Source: Wurfbainia villosa (Eukaryota; Streptophyta; Magnoliopsida; Zingiberales; Zingiberaceae). Taken from it: a stretch of 64,000 nucleotides of DNA. Both the position numbers and the translations under genes were made by a program. The stretch lies in NCBI GenBank assembly GCA_025175895.1, contig CM045990.1:59955704-60019703 (forward strand). The letters are read 5' to 3'. Within the stretch, counting starts at the first letter, position 1; each line of letters begins with the position of its first letter. The notes below the pieces were generated by a model. That model made no database searches, had not been told where the DNA came from, and saw nothing but the letters and a program-made list of their open reading frames with translations. Shown in pieces: positions 33,316 to 44,808 of the stretch.

Positions 33316-34870
33316 TTGATCTTGCTGGACAAGGGCTGTCATGTCCACTGGCATTACATCGAGCCAGCAATACAAACTGAAGCCTCGCAGTAGGATCGCA
33401 GTGCGGTCACGGCCTAACCTCTGGAGGGAGGTTTCCTGCCTACGTAGACGGGCGTTAGCATGCGCCCTAGAATTTATGAGAGAGGAGTTTTCTTGTACCT
33501 CCTTGCACAGGTGAGTGTGGAGGTCCCCTATCTTATCCTCCGCTTTCTGGTATTGAACCTGGAGTCGAGCGATGGTGTTTGAGTCCTATTGCTTCCCCTG
33601 AAGGAGTTCTACTACCTGTTCTTGAAGGTGGGTCAATTCTTGAGAAGAGGAAGACTCCTTGTCAAGATGGGTCGGCTGAACCTCCCGCTGTAGTAAAGGT
33701 GATTTCACACCTGCTCGTTGTTGTTCTTGTAAGGCTGCGATGGTATTGGCGTCTTTTTGAATTTGGTGGTGAGCTCCTGCCAATTGCTCCTGGCTTAGTT
33801 GCAGTTGTTCGACAGGAGCTGTTCCCAATGTTGGGCAGTTGCTAAATCCTCCCGATGTCGCCGTTCTGATTCCAGAAATTGAGCTCGATGTTGGTGTAAA
33901 GAGCGGTCCAACTCTTGGTAGTTGGTTAGGGCCTATACGCCGGTTGTTGAAAAGAAGTTATTCAGTAAGAAAAATTAGAAGAGCTGATTAGAAAAACATA
34001 CCAAGTCGAGGGCGTGGCGTAGGCGTTCCATGCGGGGGATCAGTTCCTCTAAATTCAAGATCCGAAGACCCCGAGGAGACCGGGAAGAAGAAGGGACAAA
34101 CGACCCCGAATGTAAAGGTTCGCTCATCAGGGGAAGAATGGGGGTGGTATCTATAGGTTGAGATGGGGGTTCGAAAGGGAAGAAGGAGGAGCACTAATTG
34201 GAAGGTTCCCTAGGGATGAAGTCGGGGGCATAAAATCAGAAGCAGAAGGTGAAAGATGTACTGCGGCTGGCGGAGAAGAGGGCACATCAGAAGTGGCGGA
34301 CGGGAATTTATTTGGCAAGGAGTCCGGAGAAGATGATATGATGAGCATGGGGCTGGAGGAGCCTTCGGGGGGAAGGCCAGAAGTGGAAGGAGGTGGACTA
34401 TTGCCCATAGGAAGGGAAGAGCTCTCAAGGCGAGAGGTAGAAGGGGAGTTGGGGAATGGAGAATTGTCAATCACCATAGGTTCAAAAGTGGAGTTGCATT
34501 CAGGGGAAAAAGTAGGTAAGGATGTGCAAACATCTATTGTTGGCTGACATGGAAAAATGCCTTCCAAGGATTCATCCTTAGATTGGGATGAAGGAAAAGG
34601 TGTTTTCCGAGCACTTATGGCGGATGGAGAAAAAGGAAGGGAGTTAGGGTTTGTAAGTGACAGAGGAGGAGAGGAGGAGCTGGCTATTCCGGCTTCCTCT
34701 GGCACGGAGGTAATGAGGGTTTCGGGCGGAGGCGAAGGAGAAAGGCGAGACGAAGCAGGAGTGATGGCAATAGGAGAAGGTGAGGAAGAGGATGAAGCTG
34801 ACAGCTGACCCTCGTCTCGCTTGAGATGTGAATAATGGCTTGATATTTCTTGGAAGAAAGTGGAATGCAT
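33316..34870 (-). pseudogene. Antisense gene C of the Tat element: Ser/Pro-rich plus coiled-coil protein
   Basis: A minus-strand gene with unknown function. Exon 1 (34870 to about 34002) starts MHSTFFQEISSHY and is very rich in Ser and Pro for about 240 codons. A stop/frame change at about 34151 is followed in another frame by MSEPLHSGSFVPSSS and LEELIPRMERLRHALDL. A likely intron is 34001-33933 (69 nt, GTATGT...TATAG, phase 0). Exon 2 starts ALTNYQELDRSLHQHRAQFL and is a long Glu/Gln/Leu-rich coiled coil to about 33316, with a frameshift near 33838 and a TAG at 33584 (expected CAG). Architecture and intron position match antisense gene A. Antisense extra ORFs are known in Tat elements; this copy lacks the N-terminal domain that gene A has. 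Confidence 0.6.
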
Positions 34871-35225
34871 CTTGTTGGTCTGAGAATGAAGAAGGGAGGT
34901 GCCGAAATGGGAGATTGAGGCAACGGAGGATGGCGGCGGAAAGAGGAACAAACGAAGACGAAGAAGATGAAAAGGCGTAAGGAATGAAGGTAATAAAAGG
35001 GGAGACGAAGAATCCCCTATAAAAAGGGAGAAGAATGAGCTCATAATGATTATTGGGCTCCTCGTTTATGGAAAAGGAGGCCCTAAGTGGAAATAAAATG
35101 AGGATTTATTCTGCAGATGGCCCATTATGTGTTGAAGCCCTCGCTTTCATAAGAAGGATGAAGATAGGAAGAACAGTGATGTGAAAACATCACAATCTTT
35201 ATGCTGAAGGCCTTTGAGCACTACA

Positions 35226-36030
35226 TATTATTTTATTCCCGTATGATGGTGAAACGGAAGAACCAAGATTTCCACGGTTATACATCATTTTTATCCCAGC
35301 GAAGCAGAAGAAATCCCCGTGTGGTGGTGGAACGGAAGAACCGAGATTTCCTTGGTTATACATCATTTTTATCCCCGCGAAGCGGAAGAAATCCCCGTGC
35401 GGTGGCGGAACGGAAGAACCGAGATATCCTTGGTTATACATCATTTTTATCCCCACAAAGCGGAAGAAATCCCCGTGTGGTGGTGGAACGGAAGAACCGA
35501 GATTTCCTCGGTTATACATCATTTTTATCCCCGCGAAGCGGAAGAAATCCCCGTGTGGTGGTGGAATGGAAGAACCAAGATTTCCTCCGTTATACATCAT
35601 TTTTATCCCCGCGAAGCAAAAGAAATCCCCGTGTGGTGGTGGAACGGAAGAACCGAGATTTCCTCGGTTATACATCATTTTTATCCCCGCGAAGCGGAAG
35701 AAATCCCCGTGTGGTGTTGGAACGGAAGAACCAAGATTTTCTCGGTTATACATCATTTTTATCCCCGCGAAGCGGAAGAAATCCCCGTGCAGTGGCGGAA
35801 CGGAAGAACTGAGATATCCTCGGTTATACATCAGTTTTATCCCCACGAAGCGGAAGAAGTTGAACTTATTATTCGACTTTATATTATTTTATCCCCGTGT
35901 GGTGGCGGAACGGAAGAACTGAGATTTTCTCAGTTGTCTATCATGTTTATCCTCGCGAAGCGGAAGAAGTTGAAGTCATTATTTAACTTTGTATTATTTT
36001 ATTCCCGTGCAGTAGTAGAGCAGCAGAGTT
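35226..36030. repeat. 78-bp tandem repeat, about 8 regular plus 2 diverged units
   Basis: The motif GGTTATACATCATTTTTATC recurs every 78 bp from 35276 (35354, 35432 and so on). Each unit also has GAAATCCCCGTGTGGTGG and GAACGGAAGAACC. Because 78 is a multiple of 3, several frames on both strands stay open through the array, giving false long ORFs. Confidence 0.95.
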
Positions 36031-36273
36031 GGCTCATTTAGCGACTCTATACTATTATATTCCCGGTAGGGTAAAGGGGCAGAAGAGCTGAAGTATACTC
36101 TCCACTGTGTATTATTTTGTGTTGATATGAGGAAGGCACAATGGGGTATGATTTAAGAAATATAGGAAGAAGAAGACAAGCGGGAGAAGTTCATTGATTC
36201 GGGAAAATTACATATTCTAATTCCTTCACAAAGAGTAAATAACAAAAGAAAACCCTTATATATATGTAGGGTA

Positions 36274-36552
36274 TTATAGTTTTTTATTGGGAAAAACCGA
36301 CGGAGTCTCTTTGCGCGGCTGGGGTTGGCACAGTAATTGCCGAAGGTAAGACTGCTGCAGGAAGATTTGCTTGGATAGCTCCTTTTGGGACCCGACCAGT
36401 TGCTGACGCAAAGAGAGATTACTGGCGGAAGCTTCCCTTAGTCGTTGCTGCAAGTATCTCACTTGCTCCTCCAGATTAGCTATATAGCGGCGATCGTCAA
36501 TCTTTTCTTCAGCAGAGGAGGAATTGATGCCCTATTCAGATACTCTGTCCAT
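36274..36552 (-). pseudogene. Antisense gene D of the Tat element: short coiled-coil protein
   Basis: A minus-strand frame of 92 codons starting MDRVSE. It is one TAG at codon 7 away from being open, then continues SSSAEEKIDDRRYIANLEEQ and ends with a basic tail ending FPNKKL. Its centre (EEQVRYLQQRLREA to LRQQLVGSQKELSKQ) has clear heptads of a coiled coil. A TATA box (TATAAAG, minus, 36607-36613) lies about 55 nt upstream of the ATG. It resembles the coiled-coil halves of genes A and C in composition. The function is unknown. Confidence 0.5.
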
Positions 36553-36606
36553 GGCGAAGAGAAGGAAAGGGAAAAGATAGAAGCTATATGGTAAGGGTTG
36601 GGAGTC

Positions 36607-36613
36607 TTTATAG
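36607..36613 (-). promoter_or_regulatory. TATA box upstream of antisense gene D
   Basis: Minus strand CATCGCTATAAAGACTCCC, about 55 nt before the gene D ATG. The spacing is right for a plant core promoter with a short leader. Confidence 0.5.
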
Positions 36614-36893
36614 CGATGAAGGAGAAGAACACATTTATTTGCAGAAGAAATAGGGATAATAAATGCCAGTAAAGAAGGGGAAGCGCAAAGACAGTAGGTG
36701 AAGGGTCGCTGGTACAGTAATTGTAAGTAAAGGGGTCCGAATCCCCGGGAGATAGTAAAAGAAAGTATGTTCAGGCCGGATTATAGTCTTTCTGTGGATA
36801 GAAATTTCACTTATACAGGAAAACGACAAAAGAGAATATAAATCTCCTCCTTCATTTTTATTAACATATTTAAAATAATTACATCAGCTTAAT

Positions 36894-37358
36894 CTATGGA
36901 GATTTTCTCTGATTACTTTTAACAGATGAAGCGGGAGAGGTCTCCTTGGAGGGGGAAGGTACCAAGATGACCCTGAAGCGCTCGCCTTGAGCGGGAGGTA
37001 TTGCTGATGGACCTTCATTGAAAGGAGGAGGATGAACTCTTATCGGGGAGACCGGGAGGAAGGCCACAGCTGGTGGGAGTAGGGGAAGTTTTGCGGCGGC
37101 CTGGGGATCTCCTACTGTGTATTCCCATGTTAAAGGAGGGTTCCACACCCTATTGCAGAACGAGGGTAATGGTGCACGAAAAGACCTCTCTGTAAGAGGG
37201 GTTGGAGCTGGATTGTGAGGCGGAAAAGGAAGGTGGCGAAAAGCTGAGGTGGCGGTCGAGCGGGTCTCCGAATCTTCAATGTCTTCAGAAAACCAATATT
37301 GTAGCTCGAAAGATTCTGATTCTGAAGAAATCTCGATGGGGTGCCCCGCTGAAGCCAT
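36894..37358 (-). CDS. Antisense gene B of the Tat element: 154-aa protein, unknown
   Basis: An open minus-strand frame starting MASAGHPIEISSESES and ending SVKSNQRKSP. It is acidic/Ser-rich at the start (SEDIEDSETRSTATS), Pro-rich in the middle, and basic at the end. There is no domain I recognise and no coiled coil. An in-frame ATG nine codons upstream (37385) is possible; I chose the inner one because the TATA box at 37392-37399 would leave almost no leader for the outer. It lies between gene D and the copy start at 37604 in the same orientation, so it is part of the antisense block. It could be a decayed piece of a larger spliced gene. Confidence 0.5.
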   Translation of the reverse strand: MASAGHPIEISSESESFELQYWFSEDIEDSETRSTATSAFRHLPFPPHNPAPTPLTERSFRAPLPSFCNRVWNPPLTWEYTVGDPQAAAKLPLLPPAVAFLPVSPIRVHPPPFNEGPSAIPPAQGERFRVILVPSPSKETSPASSVKSNQRKSP

Positions 37359-37391
37359 GAAAGTGAGATAGAAGGACGAAGACATGCGGTG

Positions 37392-37399
37392 ATTTATAG
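37392..37399 (-). promoter_or_regulatory. TATA box upstream of antisense gene B
   Basis: Minus strand TTCCACTATAAATCACCGC, about 34-40 nt upstream of the gene B start codon. Confidence 0.5.
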
Positions 37400-37508
37400 T
37401 GGAAGGAAAGTGACGGCAGAAGTTCTTGGGAAGGGGAAGAAGATGAAGAGACTGATCTCATTGCCGAAGCGGTAAGAGGGATAGGGAAGATCGACAGGCA
37501 AAAGTCAT

Positions 37509-37604
37509 TTAAAGTGTTGGCCGAACCAAAATTGGGTCGGATATGAATAATATCATTTGAGACCTTCCAAGTAAGTCCTCGAACCAACTCGATGATGGTG
37601 CCAT
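37509..37604 (-). pseudogene. Possible start of another antisense gene copy
   Basis: The minus strand starts MAPSSSWFEDLLGRSQ, similar in its first residues to gene A (MAPKTIPSPAWYEHTI). The frame ends after about 31 codons. This may be the 5' stub of a duplicated antisense gene, but the match is short. Confidence 0.3.
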
Positions 37605-37774
37605 ACGACACGAGAAAAGAAATGATAGTATAAAAAGAGGAAAGCTTAAAGTTGGTTCAGAATTTCTGACCCGCAAGGAGACATGAAAGGATAATAACAA
37701 AAAGCTATGTTAACCAAATTTACTTTTTAGCATTAAGGAAAAAGTCATTACAAGGAAGAGAATGTTGGGAGTTA

Positions 37775-37859
37775 CAATTCAAATAATTCAGGAGGACACT
37801 TGGCTAGGGCATCCACAGTATTTAAGTAGCTGGTGTCCGTACCAGGGGGCGGGTATCCT
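37775..37859 (-). pseudogene. Last codons of antisense gene A, cut off by Copia Z
   Basis: When Z and one copy of its ATCCT duplication are ignored, the frame of gene A at 46626 runs on here for about 28 codons (TDTSYLNTVDALAKCPPELF) to a TAA at 37775-37777. This shows that the gene was an open frame here when Z landed, and it fixes its C-terminus. Confidence 0.75.
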
Positions 37860-39699
37860 TGTTGGGAATTCTTGTATGCCAAATGGCATATGCGCAACGG
37901 AAAATAGGATCCCTTCCAAGTGATCCATGCGAAAGCAAACTCGTATAAAATAAATTTCTCTAAACCAAACCTATCTTATAGGAGAGGATTACCTTTGTTG
38001 CGTGCCCTTGTTAATCCCGCTTTTCCTTTCGGTTTGTTGGATCTTTAGCACGTTCAAGTGTCCGTGCCTCTATACGTATCCACACGAGCACGCTCTTGTC
38101 TCACAAAAGGAAAACTAGAAGAGCTCTCCTTTACTTCTTGCTAGAGAAGTCCCTAAAGGAGAGGAAGAGAGGGAAAAGGAGAAAGGAAGAAGAAGACTCC
38201 TCTTCTTGCTAGCCTACACTCACAAACCCACACAACCAAAGCTTCCACCAAGCTTTCTCACCACTAACACAACCAAAGCTTCCACCAACAACAAAAGCCA
38301 AAAATGCTCTCTTTGGCCGGCCACTTAGGGTGTCTTTTATAGGGTTGGAAAAACCCTTTCACCTCCACACATTCAATGCAATCCATTGCATTGAGACATA
38401 TCCTTGTTTGGCCGGCCACTTAAGGAGACAAAAACCAATTTGTCTTCTTCCACCTCATCTAGCTTAGGTGGATGCTTAGGTGGATGCTTAGGTGGATGCT
38501 TAGGTGGCATGCTTATGTGGCATTCTTATGTGGCTTTCATGCATGTTGAATTAATCTTATTAATTCAATTAAGCTTATGTTATCATATTGAATTAATCTT
38601 ATTAAATCAATAAGGTAACATATTGAATTAATCTCATTAAATCAATTAGCTAAAATTCTCATTAAGCTTAAAGTCCAAAAACCATTTTGTACTTAAGCTT
38701 ATTCCCATATTATTCTAGTCAAACTAGAATACTTTAATTCCTCTAATTATCATGCTCTTTGTGTGTGACCCTATAGGCTCTCATAACGTTGGCAGTGGAT
38801 CTAAACTCTTTTAGATACACAAGCAATGAGCGGCATCTAGCAATACATCATTGCTACCCAAGTTACGAGATAAGTCAAGATCCGACTAACCATTCCGTGA
38901 CTACTATAATATATGACCGTGTCCTTCTATCCTTGATATCAGATTGATCAATGAGGCATAGACCGTGTCATCCTCGATCAATCTATGTGTTTCTTGATCC
39001 CCGAGTAAACTAACTCAAACAAATGAGCTCAATATCTCATATTGACTCATTCGAGCATGGCCATGCTTTTAGTAGTTCTACTCAATCAAGGGGCCCACCG
39101 ATATCACTCCCTATATAGAAGGGATAGATCCCATCTACATCACTCACATCCCTCCGCATAATTTGTTACATACCCAAGAATCGCTTTATGGTCCACCCTC
39201 ACATGTGACGCTGACGATACCAAAGTACATAACTCCTTATGTAGGGAACCATAGTGACTTCAGGTCTAAGGACTATTCATACCAATAGTCACATGAGAAA
39301 GTTTATGACACTCATATAACGATCCATGAAACTTTCTCATGGCGGGTGATTCGATATATATTCTCCAATATATACCCATGTGTCAACTTGATATCATATA
39401 TCCATGACTTGTGAGATCAAGTCATCAATTGACCTACATGCTAGTCTTTATGTATTAATATTGCCCTTGCATATTAATACTTGACTAGGAACATTTAGAA
39501 AAGTGTTCTCACCTCTCATAATCAATTCGCCAATTGATGTCGTAGATAAGAACCTACTTTTCTAGGGCATTATTATATTTAAATTAGCAGGCACAAGCAA
39601 GATGTAAATATAATAACCAATCCTTTGCCTTTATAGAATATGATACAAAATGTTCCCTATTCAACCATCACATGATTGGTCCTAGGGCTTTAACTAACA
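37860..39699 (-). repeat. 3' LTR of Copia Z (1840 bp)
   Basis: Starts TGTTAGTTAAAGCCCTAGG and ends AAGAATTCCCAACA on the minus strand. It has a TATA box (minus ACCCTATAAAAGACACC, about 38330-38348) and four copies of the 12-bp unit GCTTAGGTGGAT (38462-38512). The short polypurine tract TAGTGGGAGATTG adjoins it at 39700-39712. It differs from the 5' LTR by 23 bp net in length. Confidence 0.93.
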
Positions 39700-39813
39700 A
39701 TCTCCCACTAGCACTAGTACCAATCACTATGATATCTAATACCTAGTGACCTAGTGTGACCATCATGCTTCCTCTGTGCCAAAGCCTTGGTCAATGGATC
39801 TGCGATGTTAGCT

Positions 39814-42800
39814 TCACGGTACTCTGCATATCCTCACATCTCCTCTATCGATGATCTCGAATGAGATGGAAGCGCCGCAAGATGTGTTTGGTCCGATGTG
39901 ATCGAGGTTCCTTAGCTCGCATGCAATAGCCCCATTGTTGTCACAATAGAGGTCTATTGGATCTGCAATGCTAGGAACTACCCCAAGTTCATCGATGAAC
40001 TTGCGAGCCAAACAACCTCCTTTCTGCATCGGATCGCAATATACTTTCATTGTAGAATCAAGAATCGTGTCCTCGCTTGAACTCTTCCACTCACGGCTCC
40101 ACCATTCGTGCAAAACACGACTACGACCATTGCGATCTATAGTCATCCTTGTCTGCTTTGGAAGCTTGCATCGTAACCCTTCTGATTAGCTCCTCACGCC
40201 TCCAATATCGAAATATTCTTTCGTTCTTCGTAAGTACTTAAGAATATTTTTCGCTATCCAAAGCTGACTTTCACCGGATCGATCGGTATCTACTCGCCAT
40301 GCTCAAAGCATACGAGACGTCGGACGAGTACAAAGCATGGGCGTACATGATAGACCCTATACGATGCATAAGGGATCTTATCCATGCGATCTCTCTCCTC
40401 CTTAGAAGAGGGACATTGAGTCTTCGAAAGACTCACACCATGTGATAAAGGCAGAAACCCTTTCTTAGAATTTTGCATAGCAAAACGATCTAGCACTTTA
40501 TCAATGTATGTACTCTGACTTAGGCCAAGTAATCTTCTAGATCTATCTCTATAGATCTTGATGCCTAGAATATAGGCAGCTTCACCTAAGTCCTTCATCG
40601 AGAAATAATTCCCTAACCACATCTTCACAGACTGGAGTGAGGGAATATCATTTCCGATGAGAAGTATGTCATCTACATACAAGAAAAGAAATACAACTGT
40701 GCTCCCACTATTTCTCTTGTAGACACAAGGCTCATCTTCATTCTTGATGAAACCAAACTCTTTGATTGCATCATCGAATCGAAGATTCCAGCTTCGAGAG
40801 GCTTGCTTTAGTCCATAAATGGACCTTTGCAGTTTGCATACCTTTCAGGATGCTTTGGATCTTCAAAACCCTCAGGCTGTGTCATGTACACATCCTCGAG
40901 TAGCTTTCCATTGAAAAGCGGTTTTGACATCCATCCGCCAGATCTCATAATCATGGTAGGTCGTAATAGCAAGTATGATCCGAATGGATTTAAGCATCAG
41001 AATCGTGGTGAAAAGGTTTCTTCATAGTCAATACCATGAATTTGTTTGAATCCTTTAGCCACCAATCTACCTTTATAGGTATGCTTATTACCATCCATGT
41101 CAGTCTTTACTTTAAAGACCCACTTACACCCAATGGGTTTTACCCCTTCAGGTGGATCAACCAAAGTCCATACTTGGTTAGTGTACATGGATTCCATTTC
41201 GGATCTCATGGCCTCTATCCATTTCTCAGATTCTGGGCTCATCATAGCTTCTTGATAGGATGTAGGCTCGTCAAGATCGACAAGCAATACTTCACCGTTG
41301 TCAGTCAAGAGAAAAGAATATCTCTCGGGTTGACGACGGATCCTATTAGATCTATGAAGAGGTTGGTCTACTTGAACAGGTGTTTGCTCCACAACTCTTT
41401 GGGCAACAAATTCCTCATCCACAACACTTTGTGGTGCCTGTTCATTTTCCATCGAAGCCTTAGTATTATCATCATCTTGAACTTCTTCAAGATGAATTTT
41501 ACTCCCACTAGTATTTCTAGAAATAAATTCTCTTTCTAGAAAGACAGCATTTCTGGCAACAAACACCTTGCCAAGTGTGGGATTGTAAAAGTAATATCCC
41601 TTAGTTTCCTTGGGATATCCTACAAAATAACACTTATCTGATTTGGGTCCTAGTTTATCTGAGACTTGACGTCTAACGTAAGCTTCACAACCCCAAATCT
41701 TTATAAAAGACATTTTGGGACTCTTCCCAGTCCATATCGTATATGGTGTCTTTTCTACGGCTTTTGATGGGACGCGATTAAGTGTGAAAGCGGCTGTCTC
41801 TAGAGCTAAACCCCAAAAGGAAGTAGGTAGATCAGTCTGGCTCATCATTGATTGTACCAAATCTAATAGAGTACGATTTCTCCTCTCAGATACACCATTC
41901 CATTGTGGTGTTCCAGGTGGAGTGAGTTGGGATATTATCCCACACTCAGCCAGGTGATCACGAAACTCTTGACTAAGGTATTCACCACCTCGATCTGATC
42001 GAAGTAGCTTAATACACTTACCAAGTTGGTTTTGTACTTCATTCTTGAATTCTTTGAACTTTTCAAAGGATTCTGACTTATGTCTCATCAAATATAAGTA
42101 GCCAAATCTACTCATATCATCGGAAAGTAATAAAGTACTTATAGCCTCCTCGCCGACATTGAAAGGGCCACATACATCGATGTATGAGTCCTAACAAACT
42201 GTCGCTCTCTCGCCATGTCCACTAAATGGAGTTTTAGTCATCTTTCCTAAAAGACAAGACTCGCATACCTCATATGATTCAAAATCAAATGAGTCCAATA
42301 ATCCATCTTTATGGAGTTGGGATATGCGTTTTTCATTTATATGACCTAGGCGGCGATTGCGGAGATATGTCCGGTTCAAATCATTCGATTTGAACCGTTT
42401 ATATTACATTATAAATTGGGTTATCTAAATCTAGAACATAGAGACCATTCATAAGTGGTGCATTACAATAGAACATTTCATTTAAATAAATGGAACAACA
42501 TTTGTCCTTTATTATAAAAGAAAAGTTTTTCTTGTCTAAACAAGATACAGAAATTATGTTCTTTGTTAATGCAGGTACATAGAAGCACTCCTCTAGTTCT
42601 AAGATAAGCCGATAAGGGCAAAGACAAAGAATATGTTCCTACAGCTACAGCAGCAACTTTTGCGCCATTGCCTACTCGTAGGTCCACTTCACCCTTTGCC
42701 ATTATTCTACTATTTCTCAATCCCTGCACATTAGTACAAATGTGAGATGCACATCCGGTATCTAATACCCATGTAGAAGAAATAGATAGATTAACTTCTA

Positions 42801-42894
42801 TAACGTGTATACCTGAGGCAGAAGTCCCACTTCTCTTGTTCTTTACTTCCTCAAGGTAGACTTTGCGATTCTTCCAAAGTGTCGATCTCACCAA
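39814..42894 (-). pseudogene. pol: Copia Z pol: protease, integrase, RT, RNase H (several breaks)
   Basis: Protease: STWVLDTGCASHICTNVQ (about 42780). Pre-integrase: LGHINEKRISQLHKDGLLDS and CESCLLGKM (42240-42375). The integrase, RT entry and linker form one frame of 372 codons (42115-40997) with SDRGGEY, and WNGVSERRNRT carrying the catalytic Glu; it joins the RT blocks GCKWVFKVKTDMDG and QIHGIDYEETFS. It breaks near 41000. RT continues with YVDDILLIGNDIPSL (active site, about 40680) and KKGFLPLSHGVSLS. RNase H remains as DTILDSTM and RKFIDELGVVPSIADPIDLY (40090-39910). Unlike A and Y, the Trp before RMDVKT is intact. Confidence 0.88.
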
Positions 42895-43624
42895 GAATGG
42901 AAGCGGTCCCCTTCCTTAGGTACTTTACCTTTACCCTTTGAAGTGGATGAATTGGCCTTGCCTTTGGCTTGGGTCTTACCCTTGCCTTTGCGCTTACCTT
43001 TGTCCTTCTTGACCATTAGTACATTACTAACTTTCTTCTTGAGATTTGGTTCAGCAGTTCTCAACATGCTGAGAATCTCAGGCAAAGGTTTATCAATTTC
43101 ATTCATGTTATAATTCATGACGAATTGATTGTATGCTTCCTAACGATTGCGGATAACATCGATTGCCACAATTCTTGGCTCAGTGGAAAACCTAGTCTTT
43201 CAAGGTTCTCAACGTACCCAATCATTTTGAGTACGTGAGTTCCTACAGGTGTTCCTTCTTGCATCTTGCATGCAAAAAGAGCCTTAGACACTTCAAAACG
43301 CTCGTGCCTAGCTTGTCCTTGATATAGTTGTTTCAAATGCTCAACCATATCATAGGCATCCATGTTCTCATGTTGCTTCTGAAGCTCAGAGTTCATGGTG
43401 GCAAGCATAAGGCATGACACATCTAATCCATCTTGATGCTTCTTATAAGCATCCTTTTGTGGCCGTGAGGCGGGTATTTGAGGGTAGACTGCTCTAGGAC
43501 ATATAGTTTATGCGTTCTTGAGGATAATCCTCAAGTTCCTATACCGACCAAGAAAGTTTGCTCCATTGCTTGTCCTTCTCAAGGACAGATCGCAAGTTGA
43601 GGGGGTGTGTCGTGTTAGATGTCA
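42895..43624 (-). pseudogene. gag: Copia Z gag (frameshifted)
   Basis: It starts MTSNTTHPLNLRSVLEKDK, matching gag A, and is soon out of frame (expected FLDWYRNL reads FLGRYRNL-like in pieces). An open segment follows (43420-43115: MSCLMLATMNSELQKQHENM, EGTPVGTHVLKMIGYVENLE), then MNYNMNEIDKPLPEILSMLR and a Lys/Gly-rich tail. The zinc knuckle region (42865-42905) is damaged: its CTG-containing codons read TCG. All breaks are small. Confidence 0.87.
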
Positions 43625-44794
43625 TGGTGATCTACAACATTAAAATGCAAAGTTAAGTATCATACCTAAATCATTTAATTAGGCCTTTAATTAATTAAAT
43701 GAGGCTCCCACTAAATTCTCATAGCTACTATTTAGCTATAAATTTATATGGGATAAAGATCCACATCATAATTCGTCTTGAGTTAGCTTTGGCTAATCGC
43801 CCAAGACGTAGTATAATTAGGTAGGCAATCTTTTGCCAATTACATCTGATGTAACTCTTTTAATAGCTTTGGTTAAGTTTTAGATTAGTTTAGTGTTTAT
43901 TCCTAAACCCGACTTCAGTGCGTAGAGGCAGAGGCCTTCTTGGATATCGAGCAACGACCACTTCTAAGACAAAGTGATGTTGAAATCACACAAAACTAAT
44001 GTTAACACTTATGTTCAAAGCTAATATATGCCTCTACTTTCTTAACCAATTAAGAAAACACTTAATTAAGTCTTAACCAAGACTGATAGCGGGACATCAC
44101 GATTGTCCACTCGCACCCCTCCAAGATAAAATGCATTGCTTTGCTTTGGCAAACCCAATAACAAATGATCGAGGAAGTAGTGAGTACCAACTTTGGTAGG
44201 CATATCGTTTAGACTTATTAAGAAATAAACATGTATCATATACATATTAGCATACATCACATATAAGCTAAACTAATCATGCATCACATACAAGCTAAAC
44301 TAACATGCATCACATACATATTAAACTAACGTGTCATGGTTATGGCCCTTATTCTACAATCTTCTCAAGCCAATGAAAAGATTGATTGGTCAACCTAGGG
44401 ATAGCATCTTCTCCTAAGTGCTTCCTTTTGGTTGTCTTGTGTGTTGACTTCCACCTTGTAACCTCATCTTCCAATGGACCCTCCATCCTTGTTTTGTACA
44501 TTACAAAAGGAGAAATACTCGAGTTACATTCGAGTCTAAAACTAATTTTACAACAAGAATATTAGGAGAAAGGCACGACACGCAGGCCGTATTAAGAATT
44601 ACAACACACAATCACAAACTTTTGGGACTAGGCCATAACCATGCACCATGTCATTTTAACTTTTAAAAGACATTGGATATTTTATTATGTTTGAAAATTT
44701 GCTAATGCAATTATCAACTCATAATAAAATTTATCCTACTTCTATATCACATATAAAATAGAGAAAACCTATTTTTATACGATCTTTCGCAAGT
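43625..44794 (-). other. Leader of Copia Z
   Basis: Homologous to A's leader (shares the CTTGGGCGATTAGCC and TGTGGATCTTTATCCCAT-type phrases on the minus strand). No gene. A CATCACATAC(A)A/TAAACTAA repeat lies at about 44225-44330. Confidence 0.75.
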
Positions 44795-44807
44795 GGCTCT
44801 GATACCA
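44795..44807 (-). promoter_or_regulatory. Primer binding site of Copia Z
   Basis: Minus strand TGGTATCAGAGCC, one base after the LTR end CCCAACA. Identical to A's. Confidence 0.93.
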
Positions 44808-44808
44808 C

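Noticed and set aside
35201..36041. Open frames of over 200 codons on both strands
   Set aside because: They are by-products of a 78-bp tandem repeat; translations are monotonous repeats with no domain.
38404..38613. Small plus-strand ORF with LGGCLGGCLGG repeats (also 45354-45539)
   Set aside because: Translation of the 12-bp repeat inside both LTRs of Copia Z; not a gene.
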